The position numbers were made by a program, and so were the translations under genes. The notes under the pieces were generated by a model. That model ran no database searches and was not told where the DNA came from. It saw only the letters and a list, made by a program, of their open reading frames with translations. 34,364 nt of DNA from an uncultured Eubacterium sp. (lineage in GTDB: Bacteria > Bacillota > Clostridia > Peptostreptococcales > Anaerovoracaceae): positions 1-34,364 of the forward strand of contig UQNP01000003.1 in the NCBI GenBank assembly GCA_900542385.1. The letters are read 5' to 3'. This document shows positions 22,879 through 30,685 of the stretch, in pieces. The stretch's first letter is position 1; each line of letters starts with the position of its first letter.

Positions 22879-23439
22879 TTATTTTCCTCTGTTTTTTTCG
22901 TATTCATCTCTGAACATGGAATAACATCTTATATCGCGTATTGACCCATCGTAGACTTTATACGCTTTTCTCAGCGTCCCCTCATATGAAAAGCCGCATT
23001 TTTCTATGACTCTGCGGCTTGCAGTATTTTCTTCTCCCGTAGTTATGGATATGATATACAAACGCATATACTCAAACCCGTAATCCAGGACCTCTAAAGC
23101 CGCTTCCGTCATGATCCCTCTTCCCCAGAATTCTTCCGACAAGGAATATCCCATTTCCATGCTGTGCACTCCCGGCCTGAACTTGTCTTCCTGAAAACCA
23201 ACGCTTCCTATGACAGCTCCGCTTTCTTTCCAAACTATGGCCCATACAGTGTTCTGAAGGAAAACTTCTCCTATTATCTTTCTTGATTCTGCTTCGCTTT
23301 CATGCGGCTTCCATCCCGCCCTCGGTCCTACGGCGGGATTTTTCGCATAGCTGTACAGATCCTTCGCATCGCTCTTTTTCCATGTCCTTAGGATCAACCT
23401 CTTTGTTTCCAGCTGAGTCACTTTAATTTTCCTTATCAT
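22879..23439 (-). CDS. GNAT family N-acetyltransferase (RimJ/RimL-like)
   Basis: Acetyl-CoA-dependent acetyltransferase of 186 residues. It shows the RimJ/RimL order: LETKRLILRTWKKSDAKDLY at the start, then GSVGFQ, then MGYSLSEEFWGRGIMTEAAL with the acetyl-CoA loop WGRGIMTEA, then NTASRRVIEKCGFSYEGTLR. Proteins of this kind acetylate N-termini or amines, and the acceptor cannot be told. I chose ATG 23439 since GGGGG is 9 bp upstream; in-frame ATG 23448 and TTG 23460 are less well placed. It reads divergently from the GH25 gene and is followed by ybaK. Confidence 0.9.
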   Translation of the reverse strand: MIRKIKVTQLETKRLILRTWKKSDAKDLYSYAKNPAVGPRAGWKPHESEAESRKIIGEVFLQNTVWAIVWKESGAVIGSVGFQEDKFRPGVHSMEMGYSLSEEFWGRGIMTEAALEVLDYGFEYMRLYIISITTGEENTASRRVIEKCGFSYEGTLRKAYKVYDGSIRDIRCYSMFRDEYEKNRGK

Positions 23440-23468
23440 GATACGCATCCCCCTTCGCAATTTATTCT

Positions 23469-23498
23469 ATAATACAATATTCACGCAAAACAAATCAA
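23469..23498 (-). promoter_or_regulatory. Promoter of the GNAT-ybaK genes
   Basis: TTGATT (23493-23498), 18-bp spacer and TATTAT (23469-23474) on the minus strand. The same AT-rich 90-bp gap contains TATAAT on the plus strand (23468-23473), possibly the GH25 promoter, and the palindrome ATCATATGAT (23500-23509). Confidence 0.5.
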
Positions 23499-23529
23499 TA
23501 TCATATGATTACTTATGGAGGTGTTGAAT

Positions 23530-24345
23530 ATGTATAAAGGTATAGATGTCAGCGTATGGCAGGGCGACATCGATTTTTCAAAAGTAAAGGAACACGGCAT
23601 AGAAGCCGTTTATATAAGAGCCGGCGAAGGCGACAATATAACTGACAAGTACTTTGAATCCAACTATCAGAAAGCCCGCAGCGCAGGGCTGAAATACGGA
23701 TTTTATCACTACGTTACCGCCCGCAGCACAGTTCAGGCAAAAGAGCAGGCAAATTTCTTCGCGAATCTGATCCACACGAAGCCGCAGGATATGAGAGCGG
23801 CCATGGATTTTGAAAATCTGTCAGGTCTTTCGGCAGATGAAGCCGTTTCCATCGCAAAAGCTTATCTGGAAACTCTTCAGAAAAGAATCGGCCACACACC
23901 TGTGGTTTATTCCAATGCTTACGATGCTTCTTCGGTATGGAAAGGTCATCTCACGGCTTATCCGCTTTGGGTGGCGGAATACGGCAGAAGCGAGCCTTAC
24001 AGCACAGGAGGCTGGAAAAGCTGGGCAGGTTTTCAGTACAGTGATAAAGGCACCGTCAGCGGTATATCAGGCCATGTGGATCTCGACGATTACAAAGACG
24101 AAATATTCCTGACGGAAGGTGAAAAAAGTTCAGGAAGGACCATAAGGCACACCTACAATGCTGCCAACGACGGCTGCAAGGAAAGCTCCGGCGGATATAT
24201 CACCTATGTGGTAAAGCGGGGAGACACCCTTTCCGCCATAGCCAGAAAATACGATACGACTGTAGAAGATCTGGTCCGTATCAACAATATAAAAGATCCC
24301 GATCATATCTACGTCGGGCAGCAGCTTAGGATACCGAAAAAATAA
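23530..24345 (+). CDS. GH25 muramidase with C-terminal LysM, no signal peptide
   Basis: Peptidoglycan hydrolase of 271 residues that would cleave the MurNAc-GlcNAc bond. The GH25 barrel spans about 1-195, with Asp6 in GIDVSVWQGDIDF, the DxE pair Asp93/Glu95 in AAMDFENL, and a late DLDDYKDEIF segment typical of the family. A Ser/Gly-rich linker leads to one LysM domain (about 225-269, YVVKRGDTLSAIARKYDTT) that binds the wall. ATG 23530 is preceded by GGAGGTG; an ATG five codons earlier lies on top of that site. There is no signal peptide or membrane segment at the N-terminus, as in phage endolysins, yet no phage genes are near. A monocistronic gene with its own terminator. Confidence 0.92.
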   Translation: MYKGIDVSVWQGDIDFSKVKEHGIEAVYIRAGEGDNITDKYFESNYQKARSAGLKYGFYHYVTARSTVQAKEQANFFANLIHTKPQDMRAAMDFENLSGLSADEAVSIAKAYLETLQKRIGHTPVVYSNAYDASSVWKGHLTAYPLWVAEYGRSEPYSTGGWKSWAGFQYSDKGTVSGISGHVDLDDYKDEIFLTEGEKSSGRTIRHTYNAANDGCKESSGGYITYVVKRGDTLSAIARKYDTTVEDLVRINNIKDPDHIYVGQQLRIPKK

Positions 24346-24371
24346 GAGCAGGCGGTATTCCTATGATAAAA

Positions 24372-24412
24372 AACGCAGGCGATCTTAAACCGCCTGCGTT
24401 CTGTTTATATTA
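24372..24412. terminator. Bidirectional terminator between GH25 and flavoprotein genes
   Basis: A 10-bp stem AACGCAGGCG/CGCCTGCGTT (24372-24381 / 24391-24400) with T-rich sequence on both sides. It lies between convergent genes. Confidence 0.85.
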
Positions 24413-24443
24413 AAAAACTCCTGTAATATTTTTGCCCGGCATA

Positions 24444-25097
24444 TCAGAAGGTATGGGTTCCGTATGCAAAGTGATTGTGGTGAGCCATGTCTTTGAGCAA
24501 AGTTTCATCTCCGGACGCTTTCGCCTCTTCCATGGCTTTCTTGAGGATCGCCGAAGTCTGCACCATCTTTCTTCCCAGGTTGTAAGCCACTTCCTTGCCT
24601 TTTTCCTTGTCGCGGGTCTTGCCGTAGGTAGCTACCCAGCCCACATCTGAGAATCCGTGCATATTGCAGAAGCCCTGTATGGTGTGGAGGGCGCTGTTGG
24701 CTCCGACGCTGCCGCAGGTTATGACACTTGCCGAAGTTTTTCCTGCTCCCATAGGTATCAGTCCGAGAGAACGGTCCATAACCGCTTTGCACTGCGCAGA
24801 AACATCGCAGAAAAATACAGGCGATGCAAATATAACTCCATCAGCTTCCTTTATCTTATCGTATATTTTCGATATAAAATCTTCTCCGAGCACGCATTTT
24901 CCGGTCTTCACGCAGGCCCAGCATCCTCTGCACAGCTTGAATTCCCCTTCAGGAGCGTCCGCCGCATTGATTATCTCAGTTTCAACATCTTTTCCTTCCA
25001 CCGACTTGCAGCCTTCAAGTACCGCATTCATGAGATGATAAGTATTCCTTCCATCCCTCGGGCTCAGATTAAGCCCAAGTATTTTTATCTTTTCCAT
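24444..25097 (-). CDS. Iron-sulfur flavoprotein / NADPH-dependent FMN reductase family
   Basis: Flavodoxin-fold protein of 217 residues. The N-terminus MEKIKILGLNLSPRDGRNTY is the phosphate-binding loop for FMN. The compact cysteine motif at Cys56, 59, 62 and 68 (CRGCWACVKTGKC) matches the [4Fe-4S] motif of archaeal and clostridial iron-sulfur flavoproteins. ADGVIFASPVFFCDVSAQCK forms the second flavin loop. Such proteins shuttle electrons from ferredoxin and are linked to redox stress in anaerobes. GAGGAA precedes the start. It follows the LTA synthase-like gene by 41 bp on the same strand and may be the last gene of that transcript. Confidence 0.9.
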   Translation of the reverse strand: MEKIKILGLNLSPRDGRNTYHLMNAVLEGCKSVEGKDVETEIINAADAPEGEFKLCRGCWACVKTGKCVLGEDFISKIYDKIKEADGVIFASPVFFCDVSAQCKAVMDRSLGLIPMGAGKTSASVITCGSVGANSALHTIQGFCNMHGFSDVGWVATYGKTRDKEKGKEVAYNLGRKMVQTSAILKKAMEEAKASGDETLLKDMAHHNHFAYGTHTF

Positions 25098-25138
25098 TTC
25101 CGTTCCTCATTTCCTGTATTTTAAGAGCTTTTTCTTAT

Positions 25139-27124
25139 CTATTCTGTCGTGCTGAGTATCTCCTCGTTCTTTTCCACCTGACTGACCTTCATCCTGGAAA
25201 CATCTTCAGGATCGACATCATCCTTGAGAGCCAGTATGGTAGGTCCCAGATATACCGTGTCAAGGATCTTGCCGTCGAGAGATACTTTGCTGTATTCTGT
25301 AAAGTTCTGTCCTTTGATGTAGTATTTCTCTCCTATCTGAACTATTTCTTCTATCCTGATATCTCTCACGCCCATTTTCATATCGGTCTTCTTGAACGGG
25401 TTCTTTTCTCCGTATATATATCTGTCTCCGTAGAGCATATCATACGCAAGGACTTCAAGATTCTGAAGATAACTGTCGCTGTCGCTGTAATTCTGATTGC
25501 ACTTCGTTATCATGCCGGCAGACATGCCGAGTCTGTCCATAACTTCAGCATTTAGCCTGTATGTCTCTATATCCATATCCTCTTTCTCCATGCCGAAATT
25601 GTTCCATATAACATACTGCGTCTGATACATATTGCCGCTCTTCATCATATCTTCAGTCATATCCAGGGCAGGCAAATGGTCGCCGTACATTACCAGCACT
25701 ATATCTTCATCGTAATTCTCAAGGGTGTCCGTAAGCTCCTTGATGAACAGATCCATCTCGTAGACCTGATTTGCATAATATTCATAGGTCCAGCGCTGTT
25801 CATCACTCTCAGCTTTGGTAACGCTTACCGCCGGATCTTCGATGACCTGTTCCGTAGGATATTTACCATGTCCCTGCACCGATATCGTATATATATAATC
25901 CGAGCTTTCGGTGCTGTCCATAGCCGCAAGTATCTGCTCTGTCAGAATATTGTCCTTCGCCCAGTTTTTCGGAGTCTTCATTACATTGTTCATGTACTCA
26001 AGGGATGTGAATGTATCAAATCCCATATTTGGGAAGACCTTGTTCCTGCCGTAAAATGCCCCCCTGTGGTTGTGTATGGCGTGAGTACCGTATCCCATGG
26101 TTTTGAAATCATAAGGCGCTGTTTCACACGTAGTTTCCTTTAAAACGCTCTTATACGGATATTCTCCAGGTCCGAAGAACTTGACGCTGAGTCCGGTCAT
26201 CACTTCGAATTCGACATTTGCCGTACCTGCTCCCACTGCCGGCACCGTAAGAAATCCGGAGGAATAATCTTCCATCAGTTTCCTGAAATTCGGCATAGGA
26301 TCTCTCGAATACTCTATGCCGTCCACTCTCGTCGGGTCTATGAAAGATTCAAGCTGAAGGAATATAACGTTAGGTTTGTTCTCAACATCTGTATCATCAT
26401 CCTCCACCGGCGTATATATATTATCCTTGCCAAGCTCTCCTCCGCTGAATATATTTTCTACTTTTTCCTTTGAATAGTCGGCAGGTCTGTCTACACCTGT
26501 ATCCACCCACGTAACGAGAAAACAGTACGGCACTCCGTTATCTCTGTAGGCATACGCGAGGTTTGCGAAAAAGGTGTCCAGCACTCCGGCCCTTACGCTG
26601 AGCTGTATGGCTCCGAAAGTTCCGAATCCTATGACAGCTATGGTAATAATCACTTTCTTGTAATCTATCTTTTTCTTGTATTTAGGAGCCTTTCTGAAAA
26701 GCAATATCGCTCCGAAGACTAAAGCCGCTATACCTACGATCGCAAGTATCAGCGTAAAAGTGGAAAAGTAGTTCGTTATTATACCAAGCCCATCTTCAAG
26801 ATTGCTGAAATCCTTTACCGTGAACGGAGTCATTCTGTTAGCCAGTATCACGCCGTTTACTATGCCTACCGCCATCCACGTCATGCCGAATATGACCATC
26901 GCGAATATACGCCGCTTGAAAAGCAGCGACAAGGATATCACGGCAAGTATCAGTAGAATATTGCAAAGGGATACTATCGGATTCATGAATATGAACTTAA
27001 GGCTCTCTATGAGAGAATGTCTCGCCAGTGTTTCTATGGCTATATCCATTCCGATAGCAACTACTATCAACAGCACCAGATAATTTTTAAGATATTTTCT
27101 ATAAAAGGTTTTAAGCTTTTCCAT
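25139..27124 (-). CDS. LTA synthase family sulfatase-fold membrane protein
   Basis: Polytopic membrane enzyme of 661 residues. Five N-terminal membrane segments (about 13-31, 48-67, 72-92, 118-140, 152-172) precede an extracellular alkaline-phosphatase/sulfatase domain. Catalytic features are the metal Glu in FLQLESFIDP, the nucleophile Thr301 in GAGTANVEFEV and the metal pair Asp482/His483 in MYGDHLPAL. These are the hallmarks of enzymes that transfer glycerol-phosphate from phosphatidylglycerol to build lipoteichoic acid. The last 75 residues (about 570-650) form an extra beta-rich module resembling a TIG/IPT domain, not present in S. aureus LtaS. ATG 27124 is chosen because AGGAG is 9 bp upstream. 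It follows rsmA. Confidence 0.9.
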   Translation of the reverse strand: MEKLKTFYRKYLKNYLVLLIVVAIGMDIAIETLARHSLIESLKFIFMNPIVSLCNILLILAVISLSLLFKRRIFAMVIFGMTWMAVGIVNGVILANRMTPFTVKDFSNLEDGLGIITNYFSTFTLILAIVGIAALVFGAILLFRKAPKYKKKIDYKKVIITIAVIGFGTFGAIQLSVRAGVLDTFFANLAYAYRDNGVPYCFLVTWVDTGVDRPADYSKEKVENIFSGGELGKDNIYTPVEDDDTDVENKPNVIFLQLESFIDPTRVDGIEYSRDPMPNFRKLMEDYSSGFLTVPAVGAGTANVEFEVMTGLSVKFFGPGEYPYKSVLKETTCETAPYDFKTMGYGTHAIHNHRGAFYGRNKVFPNMGFDTFTSLEYMNNVMKTPKNWAKDNILTEQILAAMDSTESSDYIYTISVQGHGKYPTEQVIEDPAVSVTKAESDEQRWTYEYYANQVYEMDLFIKELTDTLENYDEDIVLVMYGDHLPALDMTEDMMKSGNMYQTQYVIWNNFGMEKEDMDIETYRLNAEVMDRLGMSAGMITKCNQNYSDSDSYLQNLEVLAYDMLYGDRYIYGEKNPFKKTDMKMGVRDIRIEEIVQIGEKYYIKGQNFTEYSKVSLDGKILDTVYLGPTILALKDDVDPEDVSRMKVSQVEKNEEILSTTE

Positions 27125-27165
27125 ATGTCTTTTCTCCTGCCGAAAATCTTCCTGCTTCCGCATCC

Positions 27166-28047
27166 TTACGCATTTTCAGCTAATTCCGCCACCTTATTTG
27201 ACAGCGATGCGAATTCTTCTATGCTGAGAGTCTCCGCCCTTCTCATCGGATCGATCCCCGAACCGGAGAGCACCTGTCCCACCTTTTCCTTTGAAAGTCC
27301 GCAAACTCCCGTAAGAGAATTGAGCAGAGTCTTTCTCCTCTGCCCGAAGCCTGATTTTATACATGCAAAAAACGCCTTTTCATCCGTCAGCGTCACCGGT
27401 TTTTCTTTTCTTATGCGCAAATTCAATACTGCCGAATCCACCTTAGGCTTCGGCACAAACACCTCTTTCGGTACGGAAATCACCTGTTCAACTTCGCAGT
27501 AGTACTGCACCGCTACAGAAAGAGCCCCGTAGGTTTTCCCTCCGGGAGAAGCCTTTATCCTGTCGGCCACCTCTTTCTGCATCATGATAGTAATGCTCTC
27601 CGCTTCCGTCTTCTCCTCAAGGAGCTTCATTATTATAGCTGTAGTTATATAATAGGGCAGATTGCCTATTATCCTCACTTTTCCTGAAAATTCGCCCGCC
27701 TGTCTGCTCTTTTCGATTATGCCGTTTACATCGGTCTTTAAGATATCGCTGTTGATGATCTCAATATTATCGTGATCCGATAAGGTCTCAGACAATATCG
27801 GTATGAGCTTTTTGTCTATCTCAACAGCAATGACTTTACATGCCGTTTCCGCCGCTGCCGCAGTAAGCACTCCTATTCCCGGGCCTATCTCTATGACAAG
27901 ATCTTCCTCGCCTATTTCCGCACCTTCCACGATCTTCTCTATTACGTTCTTGTCGGTTATAAAGTTCTGTCCCAGACTCTTAGATAGTCTGAAATCATGC
28001 CTCGATTTTATATCGGCAATAGTCGATGGCGCATACAACTTTTTCAT
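27166..28047 (-). CDS. rsmA: 16S rRNA (adenine1518/1519-N6)-dimethyltransferase
   Basis: KsgA/RsmA dimethylates two adenines in helix 45 near the 3' end of 16S rRNA during small-subunit maturation. It has 293 residues, normal length. SAM-binding motif IEIGPGIGVLT is at about 53-63, preceded by the family opening KSLGQNFITD. The catalytic NLPY is at Asn129-Tyr132, and the C-terminal GFGQRRKTLLNSL is typical. The start overlaps the rnmV stop by four bases (ATGA), the usual rnmV-rsmA pairing in Bacillota, which joins 5S and 16S rRNA maturation. Confidence 0.97.
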   Translation of the reverse strand: MKKLYAPSTIADIKSRHDFRLSKSLGQNFITDKNVIEKIVEGAEIGEEDLVIEIGPGIGVLTAAAAETACKVIAVEIDKKLIPILSETLSDHDNIEIINSDILKTDVNGIIEKSRQAGEFSGKVRIIGNLPYYITTAIIMKLLEEKTEAESITIMMQKEVADRIKASPGGKTYGALSVAVQYYCEVEQVISVPKEVFVPKPKVDSAVLNLRIRKEKPVTLTDEKAFFACIKSGFGQRRKTLLNSLTGVCGLSKEKVGQVLSGSGIDPMRRAETLSIEEFASLSNKVAELAENA

Positions 28048-28577
28048 ATTTCTTTGACCGCCCTTTCAAAAGCTTCTCTTTTCACTTCGAACTTATTGAG
28101 CTTCTGTAAAAAACCCCTGACATTGCCGTATCCTATTCCAAGGATTTTACCAAGCTCTCTTCTGCGTTCTGCCGAGCCTTCCATTCCTGCAAGACCTGCC
28201 CTCAGCATGTCCTCCATCGAAAACTCCTCCGCTGCATATACAGCGGAACACTGAGCCTTTGACAGCGCCTGTCTTATGCTTTCAGCGGAAGCGTTCTCGA
28301 TTCCTATATCCCCCTTTTTCAAAGCAGACTCTCTGTCCAGAAAAGCTTCCTTTGCGCCCGGAAACCTTTCCATTATGCGCTTCCTTATTTGCTCCCCTGC
28401 ATGATCGGGGTCCGTGAATACTATTATCCCCGGACCTCTGTACGCTGTTTCTATTAAATTCCAAGTTCTATCATTTATACCATATCCATGTGTTTCTATT
28501 GTGATGGCATCCACACTTTTTTTGATCGCCGCCGTATCATCGCGTCCTTCCACGACGATCACTTCCTTTATCTTCAC
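28044..28577 (-). CDS. rnmV: Ribonuclease M5
   Basis: Toprim endonuclease that trims 5S rRNA precursors, 177 residues. The N-terminal Toprim domain shows the catalytic Glu10 in VVEGRDD and the Asp56/Asp58 pair in FTDPDHAGE. The C-terminal part (GYGNVRGFLQKLNKFEV) is the RNase M5-specific extension. The start is GTG 28577, with GAGGA seven bases upstream, and it overlaps the divIC stop by four bases (GTGA). rsmA follows with a four-base overlap, so the three genes should be translationally coupled. Confidence 0.96.
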   Translation of the reverse strand: MKIKEVIVVEGRDDTAAIKKSVDAITIETHGYGINDRTWNLIETAYRGPGIIVFTDPDHAGEQIRKRIMERFPGAKEAFLDRESALKKGDIGIENASAESIRQALSKAQCSAVYAAEEFSMEDMLRAGLAGMEGSAERRRELGKILGIGYGNVRGFLQKLNKFEVKREAFERAVKEI

Positions 28578-29056
28578 TGCTGATCCTCGCTTTCCGAAGA
28601 ATTGCTGTTGTTTTCCTCAGTCATTTCCTCAGGAAACAAGTACAGCGTTTCTCCCGGCTTTATTAACCTCAGCTGATTTCTTGCCTGTTCTTCTATATTC
28701 TCCGTGTCATCCGTATCTTCCAGAGCTTTTTGCAGCTCTTCCTTCTGTTTTTCGAGCTGCTGCTGCTGCTGCATGACGTCATGCTGCTCTCTCTTCAATG
28801 AAACGATATTCATTACAAAAAGAAACAATACAAGAGCGAGGGCAACGATCACTATAGCCAAAGTAAGCCGTCTTCTCGCTCTGTTTCTTCTTATGGCCCG
28901 TTTTCCCCTCGTATTTCTTCTCTGCGCGCGGATCTCCTTTTCTTCTTTTTTCGCTTGCTCCGCCCTTCTTTTTTCCAGTCGCTGACGTCTGGCTTCCTCC
29001 ATGTCGATGACACGGCTGTTGTTCTTGTATTCTGCGCTTCGTCTGTTCCTACCCAT
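28574..29056 (-). CDS. divIC: Septum formation initiator (DivIC/FtsB-like)
   Basis: Single-pass division protein of 160 residues. A basic cytoplasmic part (1-63) leads to a membrane segment (about 64-86), then an extracellular Gln/Glu-rich coiled coil (about 87-113), and the DivIC mark ARNQLRLIKPGETLY at 125-139. The tail is acidic and Ser-rich. It would work with FtsL and DivIB in septum assembly. No clear ribosome binding site stands before ATG 29056, and its first 55 codons overlap yabQ in another frame. An alternative start at ATG 29002 also lacks a site. A TGATATAAT extended -10-like sequence just upstream of the start may be an internal promoter. Confidence 0.88.
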   Translation of the reverse strand: MGRNRRSAEYKNNSRVIDMEEARRQRLEKRRAEQAKKEEKEIRAQRRNTRGKRAIRRNRARRRLTLAIVIVALALVLFLFVMNIVSLKREQHDVMQQQQQLEKQKEELQKALEDTDDTENIEEQARNQLRLIKPGETLYLFPEEMTEENNSNSSESEDQQ

Positions 29057-29343
29057 GCACTGATTATATCACAGCATATTTTTTTCCACAATAAAAGGCC
29101 TGCCAAAAATCCTGCTGCCCCGTGAAACGTCACTCTGCCATAAGAACAGTAATACAGAAACATGGATATAACAAACGCTGCCGATATCCAAAACGCCGCA
29201 TCATATACGGCTCTCACCCATCTTTTTTTATTTTTGCCCGCCGTATTCTTCAACAGTCTCAAACTCTCTGTGAACACTCCTGCCGCCGCCATGACCAGAG
29301 TCGTCTTTATCTGCTCCTCCATCAGATCCGTAAGGCCTATCAT
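28891..29343 (-). CDS. yabQ: Spore cortex protein YabQ
   Basis: Membrane protein of the mother cell needed for spore cortex formation in Bacillus, 150 residues. The conserved YabQ core is residues 1 to about 95: EEQIKTTLVMAAAGVFTESL, then RWVRAVYDAAFWISAAFVIS, then YGRVTFHGAAGFLAGLLLWK, with three to four hydrophobic helices. The rest is a Lys/Arg-rich tail of low complexity that overlaps the start of divIC by 166 bp in another reading frame. I chose ATG 29343, overlapping the yabP stop (TGATG); GTG 29346 is also possible. AGGA sits at a suitable distance. Order yabP-yabQ-divIC matches Bacillus and clostridial genomes. Confidence 0.85.
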   Translation of the reverse strand: MIGLTDLMEEQIKTTLVMAAAGVFTESLRLLKNTAGKNKKRWVRAVYDAAFWISAAFVISMFLYYCSYGRVTFHGAAGFLAGLLLWKKICCDIISAWVGTDEAQNTRTTAVSSTWRKPDVSDWKKEGRSKRKKKKRRSARREEIRGENGP

Positions 29344-29603
29344 CACTTCATTATCCTGGCGATGAATCCTTTGCCGCCTTTTTCTTTTACCTTGACATAC
29401 ATAAGCGAATTTATCCTTCCCGATATGACTGCCTTTCCTTCCTCCAGATCCAAAAGCTGTACGTTCAGGTCTTCTCCTTTTACGATCATACCTCCGCCTG
29501 TCAGAGTTGCCTTTATTTCATCTTCGTCAAAGCTTTCTATTTCCTTTACATCTGTTATTGTCAGCTTTTTTCTATTGTCTATAGTGACACTGTGATTCTC
29601 CAT
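29343..29603 (-). CDS. yabP: Sporulation protein YabP
   Basis: Small spore protein of 86 residues required for proper cortex or coat development in Bacillus. It has the family pattern: an N-terminal MENHSVTIDNRKKLTITDVK, the central GGGMIVKGEDLNVQLLDLEE and the closing GRINSLMYVK. A Gly/Lys-rich tail follows. I chose ATG 29603 because GGAGGTG lies 9 bp upstream. The frame stays open far upstream, but that part only mirrors the divergent DUF4860 gene. It heads the yabP-yabQ-divIC-rnmV-rsmA run. A sigma-E promoter would be expected in the 97-bp gap before it; I did not find a convincing one. Confidence 0.93.
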   Translation of the reverse strand: MENHSVTIDNRKKLTITDVKEIESFDEDEIKATLTGGGMIVKGEDLNVQLLDLEEGKAVISGRINSLMYVKVKEKGGKGFIARIMK

Positions 29604-29665
29604 GACGCTGCACCTCCTCTCGGTAGAATATATTCTCCCGGCGCGTTTCTTAGAACTCCAGGCGA

Positions 29666-29694
29666 TTGCAAATACTCCTGCAAATTGGTATACT
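29666..29694 (+). promoter_or_regulatory. Promoter of the DUF4860 operon, predicted leaderless
   Basis: TTGCAA (29666-29671), a 17-bp spacer and TATACT (29689-29694) with an extended -10 TG directly before it. Only six bases separate the -10 box from ATG 29701, so transcription would start at or beside the A of the start codon. No ribosome binding site is present. Confidence 0.55.
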
Positions 29695-29700
29695 ACCGCT

Positions 29701-30216
29701 ATGAAGGACTTTAAACATCTGATAAAAAAACATATAAATAAAATATTTATCGCAGTACTGGCCGCAGCTTTTATCACAACCGCAGCTCTTACAGCGGTCC
29801 TTGGCGTAAATATATACAGCATCGCTTCTTCAGGAGATATGACCTCTTCTCCCGACAGCGCCGTCTCATATATCACCGAAAAAGTCCGCGAATGTGAGGA
29901 CAAGTCAAATTTGAGGACAGCAACTCTCGGAGGCTCGATCCCCGCCCTCGTCATATCCTCAGACACTGAAGAAAACAGTCGCGACACATGGATCTACGTA
30001 TACGACGGATATCTGAAAGAGCTTACAGCAAAACGCGACGCAAATGTATCCGCCGCTTCAGGGAAAAATATCGCAGCTCTCCAGGGAGCCGATTTTTCTC
30101 TTGCGCCCGCATCTTCGGGAAATTCTCTGCTCCAGATAGATATGACCGGCAGAGACGGCACTCCTCTCTCCTTTTGTATAAACCTCTACGGGAACGGGGG
30201 AACAGATCATGATTAG
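29701..30216 (+). CDS. DUF4860 family single-pass membrane protein
   Basis: Protein of 171 residues with a short basic N-terminus, one membrane segment (about 14-38) and a small outside domain. I recognise the DUF4860 pattern SAVSYITEKVRECED followed by WIYVYDGYLKELTAK. Members usually sit in clostridial clusters with type II secretion/type IV pilus genes and look like minor pseudopilins, although this one lacks the GFTLxE prepilin cleavage site. ATG 29701 has no ribosome binding site but lies right behind a promoter; any later start would cut the membrane segment. It is followed by two more single-pass proteins with overlapping ends and is divergent from yabP. The function is unknown. Confidence 0.8.
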   Translation: MKDFKHLIKKHINKIFIAVLAAAFITTAALTAVLGVNIYSIASSGDMTSSPDSAVSYITEKVRECEDKSNLRTATLGGSIPALVISSDTEENSRDTWIYVYDGYLKELTAKRDANVSAASGKNIAALQGADFSLAPASSGNSLLQIDMTGRDGTPLSFCINLYGNGGTDHD

Positions 30217-30685
30217 CATCAAAAAACCATCGTTGTTAAAACTTACATCGCATACGAAACTCCTTCTGATCATGGCCGCTGTATTCATCTTTACAGCAGG
30301 CGCAGTAACTGTCAGCGCCGTACTGTTTCTCCGTTCCGACAGCATGGCCTCAGAAGCCGTTGTCATGGACAGGATGGCTCTTGAGACCAGCACTGCCGCA
30401 GAAGCGTTAAAGGCATCGGATGGAAATATGCAGACTGCCTCGCAGCTCCTCTCCGGCCACAGAGCCTTCGATATTTCAGAAGATTCTCTCGTGCTCTACT
30501 ATGATGAGTCTTTTTCGCCCTCATCGAAGAACTCGAGCCGCTACCGCACCGTTATAGACAGGGAAGATCATGCAGGCTTTTTTTCGTACAATATAAATGT
30601 TTTTGACGATTCTTCAGAGCAGAAAGACACTGTTTACAAACTTTCTTTCAAAGCTCTCGATACAGGAGGAAACTCAAATGAATGA
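30209..30685 (+). CDS. Single-pass membrane protein, pseudopilin-like, unknown function
   Basis: Protein of 158 residues. The basic N-terminus is followed by one membrane helix (about 17-40, LLLIMAAVFIFTAGAVTVSA) that runs into an amphipathic helix (MALETSTAAEALKASDGNMQ), then a small beta-rich outside domain. The helix resembles proteins that accompany DUF4860 genes, with the AQxxAExFKA-like pattern seen here as ETSTAAEALKA. No prepilin peptidase site is visible. The start overlaps the end of the DUF4860 gene by eight bases, with GGGGGAA upstream. It overlaps the next gene by eight bases as well. Confidence 0.78.
   Translation: MISIKKPSLLKLTSHTKLLLIMAAVFIFTAGAVTVSAVLFLRSDSMASEAVVMDRMALETSTAAEALKASDGNMQTASQLLSGHRAFDISEDSLVLYYDESFSPSSKNSSRYRTVIDREDHAGFFSYNINVFDDSSEQKDTVYKLSFKALDTGGNSNE

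Noticed and set aside
23500..23509. Palindrome ATCATATGAT as an operator
   Set aside because: AT-rich 10-bp palindromes are frequent by chance in such gaps, and no regulator gene lies next to it.
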